DNA of 64,000 nt. Origin: Actinomadura graeca. Its GTDB lineage: Bacteria; Actinomycetota; Actinomycetes; Streptosporangiales; Streptosporangiaceae. The notes under the pieces were generated by a model, which saw only the letters and a program-made list of their open reading frames with translations, was not told where the DNA came from and made no database searches. The DNA lies in NCBI RefSeq assembly GCF_019175365.1, contig NZ_CP059572.1, positions 8,588,501 to 8,652,500 on the forward strand, in the 5' to 3' direction. This document shows, one piece after another, positions 17,291 to 25,364 of the stretch. How positions within the stretch are numbered: position 1 is the first letter of the stretch; each line of letters opens with the position of its first letter. Both the position numbers and the translations under genes were made by a program.

Positions 17291-17355
17291 TATTGCCGTC
17301 GAGCGGCTTGGGTGAGGCTGTCCCTGCGACGTTCATCGAGACAGGGAGGCACAAG

Positions 17356-18141
17356 ATGGCTGCTCAGATCACCCGTGGCGATTTCGGTGTGCACCAATTC
17401 GCGGGACACCTGGGACTATCCCGCTGGCAACTCCGGGTCGGGCGCGAACACGGCCTCGTCCCGCCTCCCGATCGCGAAGGTGAACGGTGGTCTGCCCGCC
17501 TCGTCGAGGAAGCAAGCGGAAACGGCGCCACGGTCATCGCGATGTTCGGGGACGAGCCGCCGATCGGCTCCGCCCGCGCGGCGGCCCGGTTGGCCTCACG
17601 AGTCGGACTCGACGTGGAACGCGGGGACGTCGAGGTACTGGTCGCCCAAGGTGATCTCAACGTCATCAGCCACTTCCGGGGCTATCCCGTGTACCTCATC
17701 CGTGACCTGGACCGCCTCGACCCGGAATCGGTGCGTAGAGTCGTCTCCGCCCGCAAAGGCCCCTTGCTCGACAGCGTCGACGCCAGCGGCGCGGCCATGA
17801 TCCTCGACTGGCCCAGAAGGTCGTTCGACTCGATCGCGGGCGAGCTCGAACTGCCGGTCGACCAGCTTGGCCGCTATGCCCTCGATGACATCCGCGCCCT
17901 GGCCGAGGACGAGAACCTGGCCCGCCGGGTCGTGGAAGAGAAGCGACGGCTGGCACTGGCCAGAACACGGCAAACGGAGACCAGGATTGAGGACGTCGTC
18001 CGCAGTTGGCTCCTCCAATGCATGGCCTACGTGGATCGCACCGCCGATCAGCCGCCGGACCCCGGAGCCGCGGGGCGAGCGATCCGCGCACTGGTCACTG
18101 CCAGAGCCGAGACAGCCAGGCAAGAGCGCGGTGAGACTTAG
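17356..18141 (+). CDS. Putative DNA-binding protein with MerR/excisionase-like HTH
   Basis: A 261-residue soluble protein not confidently assigned. Residues about 12-45 (FAGHLGLSRWQLRVGREHGLVPPPDREGERW) look like a MerR/excisionase-type helix-turn-helix followed by SARLVEE; the remainder alternates helical segments (IGSARAAARLASRVGLD, DPESVRRVVSARKG, DDIRALAEDENLARRVVEEKRRLALARTRQ) and ends with a helical tail. ATG at 17356 after GGGAGG. It is one of three genes preceded by the conserved 24-bp site, so it may be regulator or effector of that group. Confidence 0.65.
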   Translation: MAAQITRGDFGVHQFAGHLGLSRWQLRVGREHGLVPPPDREGERWSARLVEEASGNGATVIAMFGDEPPIGSARAAARLASRVGLDVERGDVEVLVAQGDLNVISHFRGYPVYLIRDLDRLDPESVRRVVSARKGPLLDSVDASGAAMILDWPRRSFDSIAGELELPVDQLGRYALDDIRALAEDENLARRVVEEKRRLALARTRQTETRIEDVVRSWLLQCMAYVDRTADQPPDPGAAGRAIRALVTARAETARQERGET

Positions 18142-18381
18142 GCATTTCTGACGCAGGCGCTCCGGCAGCAGGTCGTGAGCCGGTGAGGTCCCGAAGTCCG
18201 CCGTCGCCGGATGTCCAGCGGACATAACTCGAAGACCCCTCTCCCGCGGCTACGAGTGTCGCCCTGCAGCGTCTTCGGGGATCGGGGATCGGGGATCGGG
18301 GATCGGGGGTGGGAGTGGCGTGGAGGGTGTGCTGTGCTGGGGTGTTCTCGGATCCGGCGATCGTGTTGTCGGTGTCGTGGA
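18142..18381. repeat. Intergenic with 7-bp tandem repeat
   Basis: GGGGATC is repeated four times in a row at 18277-18304 and runs into GGGGGTGGG. It lies between the convergent ends of the HTH gene and the membrane protein gene. No gene seen. Confidence 0.85.
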
Positions 18382-19641
18382 TCAGGTTCGTCTGGTGGCA
18401 TGGCGTCGGCCCGAAGGACGCTTTTGCTCTTGTCTGTGGCGCTCGATGGCGGCGTGCAAGCGGTCGCGTGCCTCGGTGCGTGACACGGTCGGCAGGGGAC
18501 TGGGCAGGCACTCCGCTAGGGCTGATGGTGCGGTGACGAGTCCTTCTTCGTCGATGGTGACCTGATCACCTGTCCAAGTGCCGAGGAGGACCGCCGAGAC
18601 GCCACCGGGGTGTCGGGCGAGGAGTCTGCTGATCCGGTCGGCCTCATCTTCGCAGTCGGCTACAAGGAGGAGGCGTCGTGCCTGGGTGACGCCGGTGCTC
18701 TGACGAATGGCCAATTCTGTTTCGAGATAGGCGAGGGCGGCATCGAGGTTGCCGGGGATGAAGAGGCCGGCAGCAGATTCGTCCAGGAGCTCGTCTTCGT
18801 CCAGACCGAACAGGGTGGTGGCAACGGGCCGCGGAATCACGGTGAGGGACGTGTCGCCGAGATCGTTGAGCGCGGCCAGCGCCAGCAGGCGTGCGGTAGT
18901 GATGGCGCCTGGACCCGACAGGCCCAAGGCCGGACGCGCGAACGGGTCCAGTGAGGGGCGGTAGGTCAGGGGTGCGGGCTGCTCGTTGGATGTGCTGTCT
19001 TCTGTCGAAACCGGGGAGGATCGCGCCCCCACGGCGACGGTGGAGAGGCGGTGCCTGAACGGATAACAGCATGCCGCAGCGACTGAAAGAAGAAGACTCA
19101 AGAGGAGTACTGGCTGTAGCGAGTGTGACTTTGGCTGTTCGCTATCGGCTTTCTCATGCTCAAGCGCTGGTGTGGGGGTCTTCTTGGTGGTCGGTGCCGC
19201 CGGTGTGGTGCTGGGAGGGCTTGGTGGAGCGGTCGTTCGTGTCTGCGGTTTCCCATGAGTCTTGGACTCGGGGGGCTTGTGATCGTCTGGCTTCGGTGCT
19301 CGTTTCCTGTCCGGTCGATCAACCCGCCAGGGTGATCCTGGTCGATGGCGGTGACCGTGGCCGTGGCCGTGGAATCGCTTGCCGGGCCGCCCGTACATTG
19401 TCAGCCACGACTCCCTGCACATACGTGCGGTGTACCAATCGCTAATGCCTGCCGGATGACGGCAGATCATGGGCATGGACCGCCGTGGCTCCGGCTCGGC
19501 CAGCGAGGACGCGCCCGCCGACGTGGCGGCGCCGAGGGAGATGGCGCCGGCCATCGCCGTACACCCCAGGGCTCCGCACGTGCAGCGAAGAAGATCGCCG
19601 ATCATGCTCGTGAGCCTGGGATCTGCCAGGAAACGGTTCAT
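18382..19641 (-). CDS. Membrane protein resembling the middle of LysM/BTAD-type regulators, truncated
   Basis: A 419-residue protein with a probable N-terminal signal/anchor (MNRFLADPRLTSMIGDLL), a His/Gly tract HGHGHGHRHR, a Pro/Thr/Lys-rich linker, one clear membrane helix (LQPVLLLSLLLSVAAACCY) and a C-terminal cytoplasmic domain (ALGLSGPGAITTARLLALAAL, NLDAALAYLETELAIR, RRLLLVADCEDEADRIS, GVSAVLLGTW). That domain is the one placed between the helix and the BTAD helical domain in large actinobacterial SARP-like membrane proteins. Here the BTAD part is missing, the protein ending in a basic tail. ATG at 19641 chosen; ribosome site weak, longer starts exist. Confidence 0.6.
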   Translation of the reverse strand: MNRFLADPRLTSMIGDLLRCTCGALGCTAMAGAISLGAATSAGASSLAEPEPRRSMPMICRHPAGISDWYTARMCRESWLTMYGRPGKRFHGHGHGHRHRPGSPWRVDRPDRKRAPKPDDHKPPESKTHGKPQTRTTAPPSPPSTTPAAPTTKKTPTPALEHEKADSEQPKSHSLQPVLLLSLLLSVAAACCYPFRHRLSTVAVGARSSPVSTEDSTSNEQPAPLTYRPSLDPFARPALGLSGPGAITTARLLALAALNDLGDTSLTVIPRPVATTLFGLDEDELLDESAAGLFIPGNLDAALAYLETELAIRQSTGVTQARRLLLVADCEDEADRISRLLARHPGGVSAVLLGTWTGDQVTIDEEGLVTAPSALAECLPSPLPTVSRTEARDRLHAAIERHRQEQKRPSGRRHATRRT

Positions 19642-20087
19642 CTTCGCCCCGGGGATCGCGTTGGTCACCGTCAGAATGCCGATCGTAGTCACTTTGGCTA
19701 CGCAGCGTTGAACATTGGTGACAGTAGATCTGGGTCCGGCCCCGGCGACCGCCGCGCGTCCCTGGTTGGACGCCGGGCGGCCCGCGTCGGCGGTATGCAC
19801 TTGTACACGTCGGGTTCAGGTCGGCGCAGTGTACGAGGGGTTGGTTTCACCGTCGGGCGGGGCGATGGCTTCGGGGCGCGGACCCTGATCGATACGCAGG
19901 TTCGCTGGGCGCGGCGGTGGTGATCGTGCACACGGATCAGCGCTGCGTGTCCCTGCCGCGAGGTGCCGCAGAACGAGCGGTGCCTCCGGGGTGACCTGCT
20001 GACATCCCCTAGTCAGAGGTGTTGGATCTCCGTGCCCGTCTCTACGGAGTAAGTGAGGTGGTTCGGCGGCGCCCTGAGTCGTCGGCA

Positions 20088-20149
20088 GGCGAGCCACCGT
20101 GCACCTGTGCGACAGCGAGGCGAGCCGCCGTGCACCTGTGTGGCAGCGA
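20088..20149 (+). repeat. Tandem repeat, two copies of 31 bp
   Basis: Two adjacent 31-base units sharing GGCGAGCC-CCGTGCACCTGTG, the second differing at three positions. Contains GTGCAC palindromic hexamers. No coding role visible. Confidence 0.8.
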
Positions 20150-20437
20150 GGTCGATGATCGCATCGTTGCGGAGGAGAGATGTCGCCTGGTTGTCTCTAG
20201 TGTGCGATTCCGAAGCCCTGTTGTCCCTGATGGTCGCCTCAGCAGGTGCGGGCCGCCAAGGAGGTGTGGGGCATGATCGTGGCAGACGTCCGTCCTGGGG
20301 CTGGTAGCGGCGAGGGGCGCTGAGAAGGCGCGTGGTTCTTGTCCGGGATGTAGTCGGGCGAGGCATGGGGCGGGAGTTCGAGGGCCATGCTGGACACGGC
20401 TATCGGCTGTCTCGAAGTAGCCTCGGCCACGCGCGCG

Positions 20438-20581
20438 ACCCTGTGACTTGCCGACCGTGTGACTTGCCGACCGTGTGACTTGCCGAACGTGTGACTTGTC
20501 GAACGTGTGACTTGTCGAACGTGTGACTTGTCGAACGCGTGACTTGTCGAACGAGTGACTTGTCGAACGCGTGACCTGTCC
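20438..20581 (+). repeat. Tandem array, nine copies of a 16-bp unit
   Basis: Nine contiguous 16-base units, core AACGTGTGACTTGTCG. The first three carry CCG in place of TCG at the end; the last three vary at the T of GTGTG (C, A, C); the final one reads GTGACCTG. Divergence increases toward the ends, as in an array that grew by slippage or unequal crossing-over from the middle. Confidence 0.92.
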
Positions 20582-20704
20582 GGTGCCGCGAAGGTGGAGG
20601 CGGGCGGAAGCGGGCAGATCGCGGAGCGATGCCGCGTTCACCCAGGTTTGGTCACGCGGCGAGCCGCCAGGCGAGCGAAGTTGGCCGGGATCTTGAGACG
20701 CAGC

Positions 20705-21658
20705 CTAGGCAGCCTTGGGGAGGGGAGTGTCGGCGGGGGAACTCAGGACGTCGCGGATGCCCGGGGGGAGTGTGTCGCCCCACAACCAGTCGTTGACGGT
20801 GCCGGCGAAGCTGCGGGGCGGGCTGACGGACAGCAGGCGTGGAGTGACGGGGGTCAGAAGCGCTTCGAAAGGGGCGGAGGGTTGCAGGTGCTCGCGGCGG
20901 GTGGAACCCCAGAACTCGCTGAAGTCGGTTTCGGTGAGGTGGCGGTTGGCGCTGATTGTGCGAGTCCGTGAGGCGGGGCCGGTGGCCAGCCAGGACCAGT
21001 GGTCGCTGAGGAGATGGCGTGCGGTGGTGCGTAGGACGTTGAGGGCTGCGAGGTCGTGGGGGCAGGCGACATCGGTGATCTGGAGCTCGGGCAGGCCGAA
21101 CCGGCGAAGGCCGGAGGTGCGCAGGCGGACGCAAGAGCAGCCGTTGACGCCCTCGGGGTCCCGGTCGGGTTCGGCGGCTGTGCAGCGGCCGTTGGCGCGG
21201 TAGGGCGGGAGGATGTCGCCGAGCCAGCCGTCGGCGAGCACGAAGGTCGTTCGCTCGGCGATGGGCTGCAGGATCTGGCCGGTGACCAGGTCGGCGGCGA
21301 TGCCCCTCGTCGCGGTGGCGAGGGCGTGCGCGGCGGCGCGGGCGACTTGGGCGGCGCGTGGCTGGTCGGTGACCGGTGCCGTGGAGGTGACGATGGCGAA
21401 TCCCGTTGCGAAGGAGAAGGCCCGTTCGGTTGGCCGCTGCTCGGGATGGACGGCCTTGATCTGCGCGGGGTCCCAGCGGAGGTCCGCGAGATCCTCACGG
21501 CGGAGGTGGAGTTGGGGCGTGCCGAGCCGTCCCGCGATGTGGGGGCCGTAGGCGCCGGGAAGGCTGCGTACGAACTCCGCCAGGTCGTGCGGGATGTGAT
21601 CGGCGGCCACGGCGAACCGGGATGTGGTGGTCGAGGGGACCGGAAAGGTGACGGTCAT
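20705..21658 (-). CDS. Unrecognised protein with conserved Cys/His motif (paralogue B)
   Basis: A 317-residue soluble protein of the same unknown family as 9901-10803. It shares RLGTPQL, LADGWLGDILPPYR, the Cys/His cluster Cys159, CSC (174, 176), SGLRRFGLP, DVACPH (Cys199, His201), then HDLAALNVLRTTARHLL, FSEFWG and FAGTVNDWLWGDTLPP. The spacing between the first and second Cys is 14 residues here versus 9 in paralogue A; the CxC-x22-CxH part is invariant. ATG at 21658. The conserved 24-bp site lies 62 bases upstream. Function unknown; a metal site is inference. Confidence 0.78.
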   Translation of the reverse strand: MTVTFPVPSTTTSRFAVAADHIPHDLAEFVRSLPGAYGPHIAGRLGTPQLHLRREDLADLRWDPAQIKAVHPEQRPTERAFSFATGFAIVTSTAPVTDQPRAAQVARAAAHALATATRGIAADLVTGQILQPIAERTTFVLADGWLGDILPPYRANGRCTAAEPDRDPEGVNGCSCVRLRTSGLRRFGLPELQITDVACPHDLAALNVLRTTARHLLSDHWSWLATGPASRTRTISANRHLTETDFSEFWGSTRREHLQPSAPFEALLTPVTPRLLSVSPPRSFAGTVNDWLWGDTLPPGIRDVLSSPADTPLPKAA

Positions 21659-21720
21659 CAGGTGGCCCTTCTGTGACGGAGTGTGACTATCAGCATGTGT
21701 CCTCGTCAGGGAGAGAGAAG

Positions 21721-21744
21721 GTAGAACGTCATTCTGGGGATAAC
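21721..21744 (-). promoter_or_regulatory. Copy 3 of the conserved 24-bp upstream site
   Basis: On the minus strand: GTTATCCCCAGAAT, then GA, then CGTTCTAC, 62 bases before the ATG at 21658. Same orientation and spacing as the copies at 10874 and 17267. Confidence 0.7.
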
Positions 21745-22191
21745 TCCGTCCGGACTGCTCAGAGAAGTTGCTGGCTCTGGCCCGGTTGTGACCGGAGGAG
21801 CTTGGCCGCAGTGCGGCTGTGCGCTTGGGTGCGAAGCGGGTTTGTGGCGATGTCGGCGACCGTCGAAGGTTGGCGGGAGCTTGTGCGGTGTTGGTCGCTG
21901 GCCGATGGGGGCTTCGGCGAACGGTTTTCTGGTGCCTCGTGCGGGACTGTCTGCCTGGGGATCGGGTTGCGATCGACTTGGTGTCGGGCTCTCTCGCTTC
22001 TGGTTGGTGTGGCGGGTCGCGGGAGTTTTGGGCCTGGTGGTTGTTTCTGGCTCAGTTCTAGGTCTTGGACCTTTGATTCCTCGTAAGGCATGGCTCCGCC
22101 CTTTGTTCGTGTGGTCGGGGCAACCGGGGGTGTGCGGTGCGGCCGTAAACGTGTGGACAGGGTGGATGGGGGAGTGGCCAGACTGAGAGCC
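21745..22191. other. Intergenic, nothing recognised
   Basis: About 450 bases upstream of the GNAT gene and of paralogue B. Relatively T-rich for this genome; open frames carry no family-like sequence. Confidence 0.5.
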
Positions 22192-22668
22192 ATGGAGATC
22201 AAAGGCGACTTGGTTGTGCTGCGCCCGGTGGACGAGGAGGACGCCGCCGTCCTGCACGGGATCGTCCGGGAACCGGAGGTCGCGGCGTGGTGGGCGCCGC
22301 CTGAAGGGTTCGACGGGATGCTCGCGATCGTCATGGAAGGCGGGGTCATAGGCGCCATCCGGTACGACGAGGAACTGGACGAGGACTACCGGTACGCGAG
22401 CATCGACATCTTCATCGGTGCCCGTCATCAGGGGCGTGGGGTCGGGACGGACGCGGTCCGGACGCTGGCCCGGTGGTTGATCCGGGAGCGGGGGCACCAC
22501 CGGATCACCATCGATCCGGCGGTCGTCAACACCGTGGCGATCAAGTGCTACCGCAAGGTGGGGTTCAAGCCCGTCGGGACGATGCGCGAGTACGAGCGCG
22601 ACCCGATCTCGGGCCGGTGGCGGGACGGGCTGCTCATGGATCTTCTTGCGCGGGAGCTGATCGGCTGA
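22192..22668 (+). CDS. GNAT acetyltransferase, AAC(6')-like
   Basis: A 158-residue acetyl-CoA-dependent N-acetyltransferase. It begins MEIKGDLVVLRPVDEEDA, has the acetyl-CoA loop HQGRGVGTDAVRTLARWLI (about 88-106) and the late segment AIKCYRKVGFKPVGTMREYE. The arrangement resembles aminoglycoside 6'-N-acetyltransferases and related chromosomal enzymes, but substrate cannot be told. ATG at 22192 after GAGAG. No partner gene; single unit. Confidence 0.88.
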   Translation: MEIKGDLVVLRPVDEEDAAVLHGIVREPEVAAWWAPPEGFDGMLAIVMEGGVIGAIRYDEELDEDYRYASIDIFIGARHQGRGVGTDAVRTLARWLIRERGHHRITIDPAVVNTVAIKCYRKVGFKPVGTMREYERDPISGRWRDGLLMDLLARELIG

Positions 22669-22913
22669 TTCTGGGGGACCCGGGCCGGGGCGGGTTGCTT
22701 GTGAACTCGTGCCCACATGGCCCGTGGCGTCACGGGATCTCTGTCCAGGTCCGACACGCCGTTGACCATGGAAAAGACCAGCTTCGGCCGAATTCGCGGG
22801 GATTCGCGCGGCATCGACTGCGGAATCGGGGGGAATGTGTACGTTGGGTAGATCAATACAGCTGTGAGCTGCGGGGACGGTCCCGCCGCCCAGCTCGAAA
22901 AGGGAGGTCCTCC

Positions 22914-23126
22914 GTGACCCGAACGCTGTCGAGGGGCACGCGTGTCACCGGTGCCGAACGTACTCGGCTCGCCGCGGAGCTCGCTCCGCGGTACGCGGCC
23001 GGCGAGAGCATCCGCGATCTGGCCGCCGAGACGGGCCGCTCGTACGGATTCATCTACAACGTCCTGAAGGAAGCGGGCGTCCCGCTGCGCGGGCGGGGTG
23101 GCAACACCCGCCGCAAGAAGGACTGA
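22914..23126 (+). CDS. Small helix-turn-helix DNA-binding protein
   Basis: A 70-residue basic protein. RVTGAERTRLAAELAPRYAAGESIRDLAAETGRSYGFIYNVLKEAGVPLRGRGG is a resolvase-like helix-turn-helix, ending in a lysine/arginine tail. Near-identical small proteins are widespread across actinobacteria. GTG at 22914 after AGGGAGGT. It stands alone; its targets are unknown. Confidence 0.88.
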   Translation: MTRTLSRGTRVTGAERTRLAAELAPRYAAGESIRDLAAETGRSYGFIYNVLKEAGVPLRGRGGNTRRKKD

Positions 23127-23198
23127 CCGCTCCCCGAGAGAAAGATAGACAAGCACATGTTCGGACGTCCCCCTCGCCCCCCGGGGGGACCCCGTGCC

Positions 23199-24512
23199 CT
23201 ACGAGCGGCGGAAGGCTCCGGTGACCTCGGAGCGTCCGTTCAGGCTGGCGAGGTCGGCGGCTGCGCGTCCCGCCACCCAGCCCTCGTAGTTGGAGACCGA
23301 ACCCGCCCGGCTCTTGGCCAGGTTGGGAAACATCTTGCCGACGGCCAGTTCGACGGCCTGGTCGCGCGCGGCCAGCACGGGAAGCAGATCCTTCCCGCCC
23401 GCGCCCGCGGTCGCCTGGTTCGTCGCCTCTTCGGCCGCATCCCGCAGCCGCTCCCCGATCCGGGCCGCGTAGGCGTTGAGGAAGGCGTGGCGGAAGGAAC
23501 GGGTCCGGGACCGTCCGGCCGCGTCCCGTTTGGGTCCCGCGTGCACCATCGCCGCGGTCGCCTGCACCAGCAGTGAGGTGAAGAGCATCTCCACCGCTGC
23601 GAGATCGGCGGGAAACCCCAGCACGGTCGAGAACCCCAGCTCCCTGTGCCACACAGCACGGCATCTGTTGGCGTCCGCCACGACGGTCAGGAGGACGGCC
23701 TTGGGCGCGTCGTACGGATTGTCCACCGCGACACGCCGCCCGGCGGGGCCATCCAGGTCACCGGTCTCCGCGGCCAGCAAGGCGTGGTCGATACTGTGCC
23801 GCGCTATGAGCTCCTGAGCGCGCGCGCTCAGCGCCTCCGCCTCCTCTGGGAACTCGGTCGACTCCGCCTTGGCCAGGAGGGCCCGGACCTTGGCCAGCAT
23901 TCGCTGATCCACCTCGCGGGCCCGGCTGTGCGAGGGAGCCTCCGTGCAGGGCGTACCGGGCGGCGGGCCGATCCTCGCCAGGCGTGGCAGGCCCTCCAGC
24001 AGATGGACGAGTTCGACGCTGCAGGCGACGAGGGCGGGGCGTTCGACGCCCTCGCGCGCGCACCACGCGTCCGGGTGATCGTCGTCGTGCCCCCACCAGA
24101 TGCCGGCGCCGAGGACGGCGAGCTGCTCGCGCCACTGGTCGTCCACCGTGGTGGCGGCGTAGGCGCGCATCTCGGCGGCGATGGCGTCGGTGGCGAGGCG
24201 CCCGTGCCTGGCCGTGCGGCGGCGCCCGGCGAACCGGACGACGTCGGCGGGCTGCCAGCCGCGTTCCCACGCCGTGGTGACGGACCGGCGCAGCCGCGCG
24301 GCGAGGCACCGGTCGGCGGCGCGCGTCCAGCCCGGCGCGTCCGGCCGCCCCGCCAGGACGGCCACGCAGTGGCGGAACGCGGTCTCATCGTTCCGCGAGA
24401 GCGCTCGCACCGCCTCGGCCGCCAGCTCCCCGGCCTCCTCCGCGAAGGAGGGCACGGCGGACGCGGGATCCGCCGCCTCACCGGACCGTGGCCGCCACCA
24501 CGCCTTCCGCAC
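23199..24512 (-). CDS. DUF2786 domain protein
   Basis: A 437-residue cytoplasmic protein. The DUF2786 block lies near residues 205-245 (MLAKVRALLAKAESTEFPEEAEALSARAQELIARHSID), a pattern also found in phage and plasmid proteins. The N-terminal half has Trp-rich helices (RKAWWRPRSG, ELLGAGIWWGHDD-like) and the C-terminal half FRHAFLNAYAARIGERL and SVSNYEGWVAGRAAADLASL, seen in the same family. Function unknown. GTG at 24512 is chosen because GGGAG lies six bases before it; an upstream GTG at 24566 is possible. Confidence 0.82.
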   Translation of the reverse strand: MRKAWWRPRSGEAADPASAVPSFAEEAGELAAEAVRALSRNDETAFRHCVAVLAGRPDAPGWTRAADRCLAARLRRSVTTAWERGWQPADVVRFAGRRRTARHGRLATDAIAAEMRAYAATTVDDQWREQLAVLGAGIWWGHDDDHPDAWCAREGVERPALVACSVELVHLLEGLPRLARIGPPPGTPCTEAPSHSRAREVDQRMLAKVRALLAKAESTEFPEEAEALSARAQELIARHSIDHALLAAETGDLDGPAGRRVAVDNPYDAPKAVLLTVVADANRCRAVWHRELGFSTVLGFPADLAAVEMLFTSLLVQATAAMVHAGPKRDAAGRSRTRSFRHAFLNAYAARIGERLRDAAEEATNQATAGAGGKDLLPVLAARDQAVELAVGKMFPNLAKSRAGSVSNYEGWVAGRAAADLASLNGRSEVTGAFRRS

Positions 24513-24745
24513 GCGCCACTCCCGTCGTCCCCTGACTCCGTCACCTGGCCAGGACGATCCTGCCACGCACCGGTCCGCTCCCGGGGGCGGACGGTCACCG
24601 GCGCCGTGGATTCACCCGGCGTGCACCTGCCCGACTGTGGGGGGATCTGCTGTTTTCACAGGCATTTGCCCGCCTTAGTGCGTGCCTGGAGGTGTGCACT
24701 ATCTGTCTGTTGAGACAGGGAGGGGTGGCCATGGCGGGATGGAGA

Positions 24746-24770
24746 AACCCCGGCCAAGCGGCCGGGGCTT
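24746..24770. terminator. Hairpin terminator
   Basis: CCCCGGCC-AAGC-GGCCGGGG, a perfect 8-bp stem with a four-base loop, about 30 bases beyond the stop of the 24798-25070 gene. Flanked by AA on one side and TT on the other. Confidence 0.7.
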
Positions 24771-24797
24771 CCGGGCACGGGGGGCTCCCGGCCCGTT

Positions 24798-25070
24798 CTA
24801 GCTTGAGGCGTGCGGGTCCTCCCGCATCTCCTCGACCACCACGCTCTGGTAGGCGCGGGTCGTGTCCGGGACGTAGCTGAGCCGGGCCAGGGCCTTGCCG
24901 TCGTGGTCCCGGATCTCGAAGTGATAGCCCTCTGCCGCGTCGCCGACGTGGGCGACGGCCTGGTCGTGGCGGAGGCGGCACATGGTGTCGACCTTCTCCA
25001 GCGCGACCTTGAGGCTGCCCGCGTCGCTGATGAGCCGCGCCGGCTCACTCGTCTCCCAGATCTCGAACAT
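24798..25070 (-). CDS. Small hypothetical protein
   Basis: A 90-residue acidic soluble protein, MFEIWETSEPARLISD onward, with HFEIRDHDGKALARLSYV and a C-terminal acidic tail. Mixed alpha/beta pattern; I recognise no family. Codon use is typical of the genome and a hairpin terminator follows, so it looks real. ATG at 25070. Confidence 0.68.
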   Translation of the reverse strand: MFEIWETSEPARLISDAGSLKVALEKVDTMCRLRHDQAVAHVGDAAEGYHFEIRDHDGKALARLSYVPDTTRAYQSVVVEEMREDPHASS

Positions 25071-25364
25071 CGTCAGTCCTGTCGGCGGTAGGTCGGTCGG
25101 AAGGGACGGGCGGAAGGAACGGGCGGGGCATTCCCAACGTCGGGGACAGCTTGCGCCGATTTGATGGATCTTTCAATCAGCACAGATATCGGATTCATCA
25201 CTATTCGAAGTTATGTACGTCCGTAGAGTCATCTCACCGGTGGCGGACACGGACACCTTCCCAGATCGCGGGCCGTCTGGCCAGGATCGATACTTGAAAC
25301 CGAATCTTGTTCCAGTAGAACGCGGGAGCCGGTGCCTACCGGCCTCGGGATTCTCACACTCAGG

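Larger units (their letters stand above)
19642..20704. other. Gene-poor, repeat-bearing stretch
   Basis: Over 1 kb without a convincing gene. Open frames on both strands encode compositionally odd, repeat-derived peptides. It holds a 2x31-bp repeat and a 9x16-bp array (listed separately). Base composition is less extreme than in neighbouring genes. Confidence 0.6.

Noticed and set aside
20438..20581. Plasmid-type iterons or a replication origin
   Set aside because: 16-bp spacing is off the helical repeat, and there is no rep, parA or AT-rich segment nearby.
10874..21744. DnaA boxes (TTATCCACA is inside two of the three 24-bp sites)
   Set aside because: The conservation extends well beyond the 9-mer, copies are single, always at fixed distance before a gene, and no dnaA/dnaN or box cluster is present.
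21673..22086. Plus-strand frame upstream of the GNAT gene as a gene
   Set aside because: Composition is unlike a protein of this genome (Cys/Trp/Ser-rich), no ribosome site, overlaps the 24-bp control site.
24692..24880. Small plus-strand gene over the terminator (MAGWRNPGQ...)
   Set aside because: It reads through a perfect hairpin and the opposite gene's 3' end, with no homology.
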